64,000 nt of DNA from Streptomyces galbus. GTDB taxonomy: Bacteria > Actinomycetota > Actinomycetes > Streptomycetales > Streptomycetaceae. The stretch is taken from positions 1-64,000 of the forward strand of contig NZ_SZPR01000020.1 in NCBI RefSeq assembly GCF_005280195.1, in the 5' to 3' direction. Numbering within the stretch: the first letter of the stretch is position 1; each line of letters begins with the position of its first letter. The notes under the pieces were generated by a model that worked only from the letters and a program-made list of their open reading frames with translations, did not search any database and was not told where the DNA came from. Shown in pieces: positions 7,953-15,825 of this stretch. A program made the translations under genes and the position numbers.

Positions 7953-9200
7953 CTAGTCGGTGTCCTCGCCGTCGATGCCCAGGCCGGGCAGCAGGCCCGG
8001 GAGCAGCGGCGGGATCGTCACGTCCGGCTGGGTGCTCGGCAGGACGGGCGGCGAGGTGGTGCCGGCGCTGTCCGGCGGGTCCAGCAGGCCGCCGGTGTTG
8101 CCGCCGAGCAGGCCGTCGTCCGACGTGCCGGAGCCGGCGGAGCGGCTCGGGCTGCCGCTGCCGTCGCCGGTGTGCCCGCCGGTCGTCGTGCCGCTGCCGG
8201 TGCTCGGCGAGGTGGAGCGCTCGCTGCTGGAGGCGCCGGCCGACGCGGAGCCCGTGCCCGGGCCGGTCCCCGTGCCGCCGCCCCGGGCCGGGGGCTGCGG
8301 GAGCAGGGACTGCAGCGGCGCGACTTCCTGGTCTATGGCGTCGAGCACCGACGACACCTGCTCACTGACGTCCCCGAGCTGCACGGGCAGCCGGTCGCGC
8401 AGCTTGCTCCACGCCTCGCGGTGGGACTGCGAGAACGAGGACAGGGCCTGGATGGGGCCCAGGGAATTGGGGTCGCGCTCGTAGGCTTCGTGCAGCAGGC
8501 GGTGGCCCTCGGAGGCGTCGTGCTGCATGCCGAACAGGGTGCGGCGGATCTCGCTCACGGAGTCGTGGTCGAGGTCGCCGCCGCGGCCGCGCTCCAGGAG
8601 CCGGCGCGCCTCGTTCAGCCGGGTGGAGGCCAGGTCGAGGTACGCCTGGCCACGCTCGCTGTCGCCCTCGGCCAGGTAGTTGAGCTTGAAGTCCTCGATG
8701 CCGCGCTTGAGGCCGTAGAGCGAGTCACCGGGGAGGGCGTCGGAGCTGGCGGCGGCGACCCCGCCGAAGGCGCCCGCGGCGACCCCCACACTGAGGCCGC
8801 CCGCGGTGAGGCTCTTGGCGAGCCGGCTGCGGGGGCGGAACCTGCCCAGCGGGGTCGCCCGGTGGGCGCCCCGCCGCGCGGAGCGCTGCTCGGGCACCGA
8901 AGGGTCCGCGGCCTCGCCCCCGAACCTGCCTTCCTGGAGCATGGCCTCCATCGCGGCGACCAGCTGGGCCCGCTGCACGACCTTGACCTCGGGGTCGAGC
9001 TCGGGTCTGGGCAGCTCGGCGAGACTCGTGGCGAGGGCCAGCAGATGGCCCTGCCCGGTCTGGTCCGCAGCGGCGGGTGCCGGTGCCGGTGCCGGTGCCG
9101 GTCCTTCGGACTGCTCGGCCGCCGGGCCCTGTTCGGACTGCTCCTGAAGGGCTTGGGCGAAGGCGTTCGCCCGCCGGTGCGCCGATACGTTCGCGATCAC
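7953..9200 (-). CDS. rsbN: RsbN, anti-sigma factor of sigma BldN (DUF5667 protein)
   Basis: A 415-residue single-pass membrane protein. The N-terminal part (about residues 1-125) is the cytoplasmic sigma-binding region, with an Ala/Pro repeat near 40. One membrane segment follows at about 131-152 (LTAGGLSVGVAAGAFGGVAAA). The outside part holds a DUF5667 domain (LPGDSLYGLKRGIEDFKLNYL onwards) and a long Gly/Ser/Thr/Pro tail. In S. coelicolor and S. venezuelae RsbN binds and holds back BldN. I chose GTG 9200 over GTG 9209, because AGGAGGT at 9208-9214 overlaps the latter and is correctly spaced from the former. It lies directly downstream of bldN but has its own sigma-BldN-type promoter (9331-9359). 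Confidence 0.9.
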   Translation of the reverse strand: MIANVSAHRRANAFAQALQEQSEQGPAAEQSEGPAPAPAPAPAAADQTGQGHLLALATSLAELPRPELDPEVKVVQRAQLVAAMEAMLQEGRFGGEAADPSVPEQRSARRGAHRATPLGRFRPRSRLAKSLTAGGLSVGVAAGAFGGVAAASSDALPGDSLYGLKRGIEDFKLNYLAEGDSERGQAYLDLASTRLNEARRLLERGRGGDLDHDSVSEIRRTLFGMQHDASEGHRLLHEAYERDPNSLGPIQALSSFSQSHREAWSKLRDRLPVQLGDVSEQVSSVLDAIDQEVAPLQSLLPQPPARGGGTGTGPGTGSASAGASSSERSTSPSTGSGTTTGGHTGDGSGSPSRSAGSGTSDDGLLGGNTGGLLDPPDSAGTTSPPVLPSTQPDVTIPPLLPGLLPGLGIDGEDTD

Positions 9201-9330
9201 TGGCGGCACCTCCTCTCGTCATGACGGTCGACTCCCCTGGGGTCCTCGGGGTTGCACGTCTTCGACCGGTTCTCCTCGATCGGGTGATCGAGGCCGGTCG
9301 GGACGTGACCACAGGGAGCCTGTATCCCGC

Positions 9331-9359
9331 ACAACGACTGGCGCGGCACTTGGGTTACG
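9331..9359 (-). promoter_or_regulatory. Candidate sigma-BldN promoter of rsbN
   Basis: On the minus strand a CGTAAC -35 element (9359-9354) is followed, after 17 bases, by CGTTGT (9336-9331). The published sigma BldN consensus is CGTAAC-N16-CGTTGA, so one -10 base and one spacer base differ. It lies 130 bases ahead of the rsbN start and fits the known autoregulation in which BldN drives its own anti-sigma factor. Confidence 0.7.
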
Positions 9360-9470
9360 GACTGCGGATGATCGGATCGGGAAGGCAACGGACTTTCACT
9401 GACCGTGAGTTGGGGATCGCGGAGCGTGGGGGTGGGGCCGGGTGGGGCCGGCTCGGCGTTAGCGGGACGC

Positions 9471-10304
9471 TCAGCGGGCGTCGTCCGGGAGGAGGCGGGC
9501 CAGGGTGCGCACGGCGCGGTACTGCAGGGTCTTGATGGCGCCCTCGTTCTTGCCCATCACGCGTGCGGTCTCGGCGACCGACAGGCCCTGCAGGAAACGC
9601 AGCGTCACGCACTCCTGCTGCTGGGGGTTGAGCCGGCGTACGGCGTCGAGGAGGGCGGCGTTGGACAGGGACTCCAGGACGGAGTCCTCGGGTGAGCGCT
9701 CGACCTCGTTGGCGTCGAGCATCTCGCCGGTGGTGACCTCCAGCCGGAACCGGCTCGACTTGAAGTGGTCGGCGACGAGGTTGCGGGCGATGGTGACGAG
9801 CCAGGCGCCGAAGTCGCGGCCCTGCCAGGTGAAGGTGCCGATGCGGCGCAGCGCGCGCAGGAACGTCTCACTGGTGAGGTCCTCGGCCGTGGCGCGGCCG
9901 CCGACGCGGTAGTAGATGTAGCGGTAGACGGTGTCGCTGTACTGGTCGTAGAGGCGGCCGAAGGCGTCGGCCTCGCCGGCCTGGGCGCGCTCCACGAGGT
10001 CCATCATCCGGGCGCTGTCGCTGTCGGCGGCCGGCCGCCGGGCGGTGGTCGCGGCCGCGCGTCCGCGTCTGACGGCCGCGCGCCCGTCGCCCGACCGCCG
10101 TCCCTCGACGACGGGGCTGCGCCCCGGCACCTGCTCGAGGCCGTCGGCCAGTGCGTAGCACGGGCCGGCCGGTGCGGTGGCCGTGGCGAGGGCGGGGACG
10201 GCGTACGCGGTGGGGACGAGGCCGCGCAGCGTCTCTTTGACCGTTGCGACTGTTGCGCGCAGCGTAGCCAGGCCCGAGGCGTCAACCCCGACATGTGGGT
10301 ACAC
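9471..10304 (-). CDS. bldN: ECF sigma factor BldN (pro-sigma form)
   Basis: A 277-residue extracytoplasmic function sigma factor. Region 2 (about residues 108-180, DAFGRLYDQYSDTVYRYIYY through FGAWLVTIARNLV) and region 4 (LNPQQQECVTLRFLQGLSVAE through GAIKTLQYRAVRTL) are complete. About 95 extra residues precede region 2. In S. coelicolor this N-terminal pro-sequence is removed during development, and BldN then activates bldM, the chaplin and rodlin genes needed for aerial hyphae. The GTG start at 10304 gives MYPHVGVDASG, as I recall for homologues. Downstream rsbN encodes its anti-sigma factor. Confidence 0.93.
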   Translation of the reverse strand: MYPHVGVDASGLATLRATVATVKETLRGLVPTAYAVPALATATAPAGPCYALADGLEQVPGRSPVVEGRRSGDGRAAVRRGRAAATTARRPAADSDSARMMDLVERAQAGEADAFGRLYDQYSDTVYRYIYYRVGGRATAEDLTSETFLRALRRIGTFTWQGRDFGAWLVTIARNLVADHFKSSRFRLEVTTGEMLDANEVERSPEDSVLESLSNAALLDAVRRLNPQQQECVTLRFLQGLSVAETARVMGKNEGAIKTLQYRAVRTLARLLPDDAR

Positions 10305-10710
10305 AAGACTCCCAGAGGCAGAGCTTCCATCACGTGCAGTGCCGGACCGTTCACCCGTCGTAGCGACGGAGGGGTACCGGATTGCGTCTGAGGAGAATAA
10401 CGCTTCGTGCAGGGCCTGCTACACCGAGTTGCTCAAATCATCGATTGCGTCGCTTCCGTATCCGTTTGCCGTTCGGTCAAGTGCCTGAGTGTGACCGGTT
10501 GTTGATCGGAACGGTTCGGATCGGGGGGTGATACGGGACGTGTTGTGGCTGTCCGCCGACAAGAGGACTGGAAGCGGCTCCGGCGGGGTACGACGGTGGG
10601 ATTGGTCGCTTCGTCCGGGGGTGTCGCCGAAGGCGACGCAAACGATCGTCTCGGCCGCGTGCGTGATCGACCCGATCGGCCGGCGGACGCCGCGACGGTC
10701 CGGCGCGTGC
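10305..10710 (-). other. bldN upstream regulatory region (no gene)
   Basis: These 406 bases lie upstream of bldN and downstream of the HAD-IB gene. A TATTCT (10399-10394 on the minus strand) could be a -10 element about 90 bases before the bldN start, but no good -35 partners it. The stretch 10380-10470 is more AT-rich than its surroundings. No ORF with credible codon use was seen. Confidence 0.5.
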
Positions 10711-11625
10711 CTACCGGCGGCGCCGGTGCAGCGCGATGGCCGCCGCCGTTCCGCCCGCCACCGCGCCCACGCCCGCCGCCGCCGGGATGCCCACCTTCGC
10801 CGCCTTGCGGCCCGTGCGGTAGTCGCGCAGGCGCCACTCCAGCTCGCGGGCGTGCTTGCGCAGCTTGCTGTCCGGGTTGATGGCGTAGGGGTGGCCCACC
10901 AGGGACAGCATCGGGATGTCGTTGTGGCTGTCGCTGTACGCGGCGCAGCGGGACAGGTCCAGGCCCTCGGCCGCGGCCAGCGCGCGCACCGCCTCCGCCT
11001 TGGCCGGGCCGTGCAGCGGCTCGCCGACCAGCCGGCCCGTGTAGACCCCGTCGACCGACTCGGCCACCGTGCCCAGCGCGCCGGTCAGGCCCAGGCGGCG
11101 GGCGATGACCTGGGCGATCTCCACCGGGGCGGCGGTGACCAGCCACACCTTCTGGCCCGCGTCCAGGTGCGCCTGGGCCAGCGCGCGGGTGCCCGGCCAG
11201 ATGCGCTCGGCCATGTACTCGTCGTAGATCTCCTCGCCGATCGACTGCAGCTCGGAGACGCGGTGGCCCTTGACGATCGACAGCGCCGAGTCGCGGGCCT
11301 CCTGCATGTGCTCGGGGTCCTCGACGCCGGCCAGCCGGAACCACGCCTGCTGCCAGGCGAAGCGGACCAGGTCGCGGGTCTCGAAGAACTTGCGCTTGTA
11401 CAGGCCCCGGCCGAAGTGGAAGAGGGCGGCGCCCTGCATCACGGTGTTGTCCAGGTCGAAGAAGGCGGCGGCCCGGTCGTCGCCGAGGACGGGGAACACC
11501 GGTTCACCGGGCGGCCGGGTCTCCTGGGTGGACTTGCGGGCGGCCTCCGCCGAGGCCTCGCCTGCCAACACGCTCCGCGCCGTGGCGGAGCGCCTGCGGG
11601 GGGTGAGCCATCCGAGAGCGGCCAT
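10711..11625 (-). CDS. HAD-IB family hydrolase (SerB-like)
   Basis: A 304-residue HAD subfamily IB phosphatase. Motif I is AFFDLDNTVMQG at about residues 53-64, motif II VTAAPVE, motif III the Lys in GPAKAEAV, and motif IV YSDSHNDIPML. The helical cap between motifs I and II is typical of IB members such as phosphoserine phosphatase and CicA. The C-terminus (about 278-298) is a hydrophobic Ala/Gly/Val stretch followed by HRRRR, so the protein may be anchored to the membrane. The start is ATG 11625, the only good one before the conserved region. In Streptomyces it conservedly sits between bldN and rex. Confidence 0.85.
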   Translation of the reverse strand: MAALGWLTPRRRSATARSVLAGEASAEAARKSTQETRPPGEPVFPVLGDDRAAAFFDLDNTVMQGAALFHFGRGLYKRKFFETRDLVRFAWQQAWFRLAGVEDPEHMQEARDSALSIVKGHRVSELQSIGEEIYDEYMAERIWPGTRALAQAHLDAGQKVWLVTAAPVEIAQVIARRLGLTGALGTVAESVDGVYTGRLVGEPLHGPAKAEAVRALAAAEGLDLSRCAAYSDSHNDIPMLSLVGHPYAINPDSKLRKHARELEWRLRDYRTGRKAAKVGIPAAAGVGAVAGGTAAAIALHRRRR

Positions 11626-11731
11626 GGCGTGAGCATAGCCATTCCGCCTGCGGATTCCCGCAGCCGCCGGGTGGGGGCGCTGTGAACTCTCCGCGTCCGG
11701 ACCGTTAAAGAGGGAGCGGTGAGGCGTGAGA

Positions 11732-12016
11732 ATGGCTGGCATGAGTCCCCTCTTTCGTCGTAAGGGCCCCGCCCCGCAGGACCGGCTGGTCACGCTCATC
11801 GGGAAGCCCGACTGCCACCTGTGCGAAGAGGCACAGGAGGTCGTCGAGAAGGTGTGCGGCGACCTCGGCGTCCCCTGGGAGAAGCAGGACATCACCCAGG
11901 ACCCCCGCCTCCACGAGCAGTACTGGGAGCAGATCCCGGTCGTCCTCGTGGACGGACGGCAGCACACCTTCTGGCGCGTGAACGAGCAACGGCTGCGCAA
12001 GGCGCTGACCGACTAG
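11732..12016 (+). CDS. Glutaredoxin-like protein (DUF836 type)
   Basis: A small thioredoxin-fold protein of about 94 residues with a CxxC active site in KPDCHLCEEAQ and a cis-Pro in QIPVVLVDG. Such proteins are probable thiol-disulfide oxidoreductases; the partner is unknown. Three in-frame starts exist: GTG 11726, ATG 11732 and ATG 11741. GTGAGG at 11719-11724 favours ATG 11732. It lies just ahead of rex, so a redox sensor and a redox protein are neighbours, though the 280-base gap with the Rex operator separates the transcripts. Confidence 0.82.
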   Translation: MAGMSPLFRRKGPAPQDRLVTLIGKPDCHLCEEAQEVVEKVCGDLGVPWEKQDITQDPRLHEQYWEQIPVVLVDGRQHTFWRVNEQRLRKALTD

Positions 12017-12201
12017 TCCAAACGGGTCGCCGCGTCGCTTAGGATCGACGGCGACTTGGTCTCGGGGGCGGGATTCGTGAGGAGAGTGGGCGGTTTTGCC
12101 CCCGACAAGGAAGGAACGCGGGCGTGTATACGCCGGTTCCCCGCAGGCGCGCCGGGATCGCGTGACCCCGGTCACGTTGGCCGGGCAAATCGGACACCAT
12201 C

Positions 12202-12221
12202 TTTGTGCACGCGTTCACAAA
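12202..12221 (+). promoter_or_regulatory. Rex operator (ROP site)
   Basis: The sequence TTTGTGCACGCGTTCACAAA is an inverted repeat with a single mismatch (C12208 opposite the base pairing position of T12214) and matches the Rex consensus TTGTGAACGCGTTCACAA closely. It lies 76 bases before the rex start, as expected for the redox-controlled promoter of rex-hemACD, which Rex releases when the NADH/NAD+ ratio rises. Confidence 0.9.
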
Positions 12222-12296
12222 GACATAGCCTGCATAGGACGGGGCGGTCGTGGGACGTATGACCGCCTACAGCCCCGCTCTACCCGCAGGAGCACC

Positions 12297-13058
12297 GTGG
12301 CAACTGGCCGAACTCACCGACCGGCGACCCGTAGCCGAGGGATTCCCGAGGCCACCGTCGCCCGTCTTCCGCTGTACCTCCGCGCCCTGACCGCGCTGTC
12401 GGAGCGCTCGGTCCCCACGGTCTCCTCCGAGGAGCTCGCGGCCGCGGCCGGCGTCAACTCCGCCAAGCTGCGCAAGGACTTCTCCTACCTCGGCTCCTAC
12501 GGGACGCGCGGCGTGGGCTACGACGTCGAGTACCTCGTCTACCAGATCTCCCGGGAGCTGGGCCTGACGCAGGACTGGCCCGTCGTCATCGTCGGCATCG
12601 GCAACCTCGGCGCCGCCCTCGCCAACTACGGCGGGTTCGCCTCCCGCGGTTTCCGGGTCGCCGCCCTGATAGACGCCGACCCGGCGATGGCCGGCAAGCC
12701 CGTCGCGGGCATCCCCGTGCAGCACACCGACGAACTGGAGAAGATCATCCAGGACAACGGTGTGAGCATCGGCGTGATCGCGACGCCCGCCGGCGCCGCC
12801 CAGCAGGTCTGCGACCGGCTCGTGGCCGCCGGCGTGACCTCCATCCTGAACTTCGCGCCCACCGTGCTGTCCGTGCCCGACGGCGTCGACGTGCGCAAGG
12901 TCGACCTCTCCATCGAGCTGCAGATCCTCGCCTTCCACGAGCAGCGCAAGGCCGGCGAGGAAGCCGGCGCCGCCGCGGCCCACCCGGCCGCCGCGACCCG
13001 CCCCGACGCGGCGGACCAGGGACCCGACGGGGACGTGCCCGCCGTGATGCCGGCATGA
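12297..13058 (+). CDS. rex: Redox-sensing transcriptional repressor Rex
   Basis: A 253-residue repressor that senses the NADH/NAD+ ratio. The N-terminal winged helix domain contains EELAAAAGVNSAKLRKDFSYLG, and the NAD(H)-binding Rossmann domain begins VVIVGIGNLGAALANY. The C-terminal 35 residues are Ala-rich and probably disordered, as in S. coelicolor. GTG 12297 is chosen because CAGGAG lies 5 bases upstream; further upstream in-frame codons would run through the operator. Rex controls its own operon through the site at 12202-12221. The stop overlaps the hemA start (ATGA). Confidence 0.95.
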   Translation: MATGRTHRPATRSRGIPEATVARLPLYLRALTALSERSVPTVSSEELAAAAGVNSAKLRKDFSYLGSYGTRGVGYDVEYLVYQISRELGLTQDWPVVIVGIGNLGAALANYGGFASRGFRVAALIDADPAMAGKPVAGIPVQHTDELEKIIQDNGVSIGVIATPAGAAQQVCDRLVAAGVTSILNFAPTVLSVPDGVDVRKVDLSIELQILAFHEQRKAGEEAGAAAAHPAAATRPDAADQGPDGDVPAVMPA

Positions 13059-14833
13059 GCCTCCTCGTCGTCGGACTGAGCCACCGCAGCGCCCCGGTCA
13101 GCGTGCTGGAGCGGGCCTCGCTGGGCCCGGACGCGCAGATCAAGTTGCTCCAGGACACCGTCGCCGCCGAGCCGGCCACCGAGGCCGCGGTGCTGGCCAC
13201 CTGCAACCGCATCGAGCTGTACGCCGACGTGGACAAGTTCCACGCGGGCGTCGCCGAGCTGTCCACCCTCCTCGCCCAGCACAGCGGGGTCGGGCTGGAG
13301 GAGCTCACCCCCTACCTCTACGTGCACTACGAGGACCGCGCCGTCCACCACCTGTTCTCGGTGGCCTGCGGACTGGACTCCATGGTCGTCGGCGAGGGCC
13401 AGATCCTCGGACAGATCAAGGACTCCCTCGCCCGGGCGCAGGACCTGCACACCGCCGGGCGGCTGCTGAACGACCTGTTCCAGCAGGCCCTGCGGGTCGG
13501 TAAGCGCGCCCACTCCGAGACCGGCATCGACCGGGCCGGGCAGTCGCTCGTCACCTTCGGCCTGGAGCAGCTCGCCGGGGACGGCGCGGTGCCCGACTGG
13601 GCGCACGGCAAGAAGGCGCTGGTCATCGGCGCCGGATCGATGTCCTCGCTGGCCGCCGCCACCCTCGCGCGCGCCGGGGTCGCCGAGATCGTCGTCGCCA
13701 ACCGCACCTTCGAGCGCGCCGAGCGCCTCGCCCAGATACTCACCGGGGCCGAGGGAACGGCCGTGACGGCCCGCGCGGTGCCCATGGACGCCGTCGGCGC
13801 CGAACTGACACGTGCCGACGTGGCCGTCTCCTGTACCGGCGCGACCGGCCTCGTGCTGACGGCCGAGGCGGTCGCGGCCTCCCTGGCCGGCCGCAGCGGC
13901 CACGCCGTCCGCCCGCAGCGGCCCGACGCGCCCGCGGACACCCGCGCCACCGGGCGGACGCCGCTGCCGCCCACCTCCCTCGGCACCGAGGACGGCTGCC
14001 CGCTGGACCTGCCCGCCGTGCAGTCCACCGCCGGCTTCTCCGTGGCCGGCGAGGCCGCCGTGGCCGGGATGGGCGCCGCCGAGCTGGAGCAGCACGCCGC
14101 CTGGGTCGACAACGGCGCACCGGACGCCGCGGGCCGCGCCCCGCGCGCCGCGGCCGGCACCGCGACCCGGCCGGGCACCGCCGCCCCGCTCGATCCCGCC
14201 GAGGACGCCGACGCCATCGCCGCGCTCGCCGCGGCCGTCACCGCCGTCGGGCGCATCCCCGAGCGCCGCAGGCCCGAGCCGGTCGCCGACGCCGTACGGC
14301 CCGAGCCCGTGCTGTTCCTGCTCGACCTCGCCATGCCGCGCGACATCGACGCGGCCGCGCACCGGCTCACCGGGGTCCGGCTGGTCGACATCGAGTCGCT
14401 CGCCGAGGCCTCCGCGGACGCGCCGATGGCCGCCGACGTCGACCAGGTGCGCCGCATCGTCTCCGACGAGGTGACCGCCTTCGGCGCCGCCCAGCGGGCC
14501 GCGCACATCACGCCGACCGTCGTCGCGCTGCGCACCATGGCCGCCGACGTCGTCGCCGGCGAGATCGCCCGCCTCGAGGGGCGGCTGCCCGGCCTCGACG
14601 ACAAGCACCGCGCCGAGATCACCCAGACCGTCAAGCGGGTCGTGGACAAGCTGCTGCACGCGCCGACGGTGCGGGTCAAGCAGCTCGCCGCCGAGCCCGG
14701 CGGAGCCGGGTACGCGGACGCGTTGCGCACCTTGTTCGACCTCGACCCCGAGACGGTGGCCTCCGTCTCCCGCGCCGAGGACAGCACGACCGAGAACACC
14801 GAGAAGAAGGCCAGAACCGAGGGCCAGCGATGA
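13055..14833 (+). CDS. hemA: Glutamyl-tRNA reductase
   Basis: The enzyme reduces glutamyl-tRNA(Glu) to glutamate-1-semialdehyde with NADPH, the first committed step of the C5 tetrapyrrole pathway. The catalytic Cys50 lies in ATCNRIELY, and the NADPH domain begins KALVIGAGSMSSLAA. At 592 residues it is about 170 longer than the usual enzyme: an Ala/Pro/Gly-rich insertion spans roughly residues 275-415, between the strands VAVSCTG and LFLLDLAMPRDID. Long HemA proteins are usual in Streptomyces. It overlaps rex and hemC by 4 bases each, indicating translational coupling under Rex control. Confidence 0.95.
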   Translation: MSLLVVGLSHRSAPVSVLERASLGPDAQIKLLQDTVAAEPATEAAVLATCNRIELYADVDKFHAGVAELSTLLAQHSGVGLEELTPYLYVHYEDRAVHHLFSVACGLDSMVVGEGQILGQIKDSLARAQDLHTAGRLLNDLFQQALRVGKRAHSETGIDRAGQSLVTFGLEQLAGDGAVPDWAHGKKALVIGAGSMSSLAAATLARAGVAEIVVANRTFERAERLAQILTGAEGTAVTARAVPMDAVGAELTRADVAVSCTGATGLVLTAEAVAASLAGRSGHAVRPQRPDAPADTRATGRTPLPPTSLGTEDGCPLDLPAVQSTAGFSVAGEAAVAGMGAAELEQHAAWVDNGAPDAAGRAPRAAAGTATRPGTAAPLDPAEDADAIAALAAAVTAVGRIPERRRPEPVADAVRPEPVLFLLDLAMPRDIDAAAHRLTGVRLVDIESLAEASADAPMAADVDQVRRIVSDEVTAFGAAQRAAHITPTVVALRTMAADVVAGEIARLEGRLPGLDDKHRAEITQTVKRVVDKLLHAPTVRVKQLAAEPGGAGYADALRTLFDLDPETVASVSRAEDSTTENTEKKARTEGQR

Positions 14834-15825
14834 CTGAGAAGGCACTGAGGCTCGGGACCAGGCGGAGCAGACTCGCCATGGCCCAGTCCGGGCAGGTGGC
14901 GGACGCCGTGAGCCAGGTGACCGGACGGCCCGTCGAGCTCGTCGAGATCACCACCTACGGCGACACCTCGCGCGAGCACCTCGCGCAGATCGGCGGTACC
15001 GGCGTCTTCGTCACCGCGCTGCGCGACGCGCTGCTGCGGGGCGAGGTCGACTTCGCGGTTCACTCGCTGAAGGACCTGCCGACGAGCCAGCCCGAGGAGC
15101 TGGTGCTGGCGGCCGTGCCCGTGCGCGAGGACCCGCGGGACGTGATCGTCGCCCGCGACGCGCTGAAGTTCACCGACCTGCCGCGCGGCGCGCGCATCGG
15201 CACCGGCTCGCCGCGGCGCATGGCGCAGCTCAACGCGTACGCGCGCGCCCACGGCCTCGACATAGAGACCGTGCCGATACGCGGCAACGTCGACACCCGC
15301 ATCGGGTACGTCCGCGACGGCGGACTCGACGCCGTCGTCCTCGCCGCCGCCGGGCTGAACCGGATCGGCCGGGGCGAGGAGGTCACCGACTTCCTCTCGG
15401 TCGACACCGTGCTGCCCGCCCCCGGCCAGGGGGCCCTGGCGGTCGAGTGCCCCGCCGACCGGGCGGACCTGATCGCCGCGCTCGCCGAGCTCGACGACCC
15501 CTTCACCCGGGTCGCCGTGACGGCCGAGCGGTCGCTGCTCGCCGCCCTGGAGGCCGGCTGCTCCGCGCCCGTGGGCGCGCTGGCCGACCTGCCGCCGTTC
15601 TCGGCTCCGTTCGAGCGGGGGAACCCCCACGCGGACGGGCAGATTGTCAAGGAAATGCGCCTGCGCGGCGTCGTCGGCACGACCGACGGCTCCCGCATGG
15701 TGCAGCTGTCCACCACCGGTCCCGTGCCCGAGACGCACGACCAGGCGGCGACGCTCGGTCGGCACCTCGCCGCCGAGATGCTCGCCCAGGGCGCGGCCGG
15801 TCTGATGGGGGAGCGAGCACAGTGA
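14830..15825 (+). CDS. hemC: Porphobilinogen deaminase (hydroxymethylbilane synthase)
   Basis: The enzyme joins four porphobilinogen molecules into hydroxymethylbilane. Three domains can be followed: LRLGTRRSRLAMAQS at the N-terminus, VHSLKDLP for substrate binding, GTGSPRRMAQL in the hinge, and Cys244 in EAGCSAPVGAL, which carries the dipyrromethane cofactor. Length (331 residues) is slightly above the bacterial norm because of a loop at about 255-275. It overlaps hemA (ATGA) and hemD (GTGA). Confidence 0.95.
   Translation: MTEKALRLGTRRSRLAMAQSGQVADAVSQVTGRPVELVEITTYGDTSREHLAQIGGTGVFVTALRDALLRGEVDFAVHSLKDLPTSQPEELVLAAVPVREDPRDVIVARDALKFTDLPRGARIGTGSPRRMAQLNAYARAHGLDIETVPIRGNVDTRIGYVRDGGLDAVVLAAAGLNRIGRGEEVTDFLSVDTVLPAPGQGALAVECPADRADLIAALAELDDPFTRVAVTAERSLLAALEAGCSAPVGALADLPPFSAPFERGNPHADGQIVKEMRLRGVVGTTDGSRMVQLSTTGPVPETHDQAATLGRHLAAEMLAQGAAGLMGERAQ

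Noticed and set aside
9201..9209. rsbN start at GTG 9209.
   Set aside because: The AGGAGGT ribosome binding site overlaps this codon; GTG 9200 has a 9-base spacing.
10350..10363. Possible BldD box (TTCACCCGTCGTAG) upstream of bldN.
   Set aside because: Only one half matches the published consensus; the central and right-hand bases do not. Too weak to list as a site.
12096..12296. N-terminal extension of Rex by 67 residues from an upstream ATG.
   Set aside because: It would run through the Rex operator and lacks a ribosome binding site; GTG 12297 has CAGGAG properly spaced.
13327..15765. Very long open frame on the minus strand opposite hemA and hemC (over 800 codons).
   Set aside because: It is a mirror of high third-position GC in the real genes; composition is Arg/Gly/His-rich with no domains. 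The same holds for long frames opposite the toxin, argS and the MFS gene.
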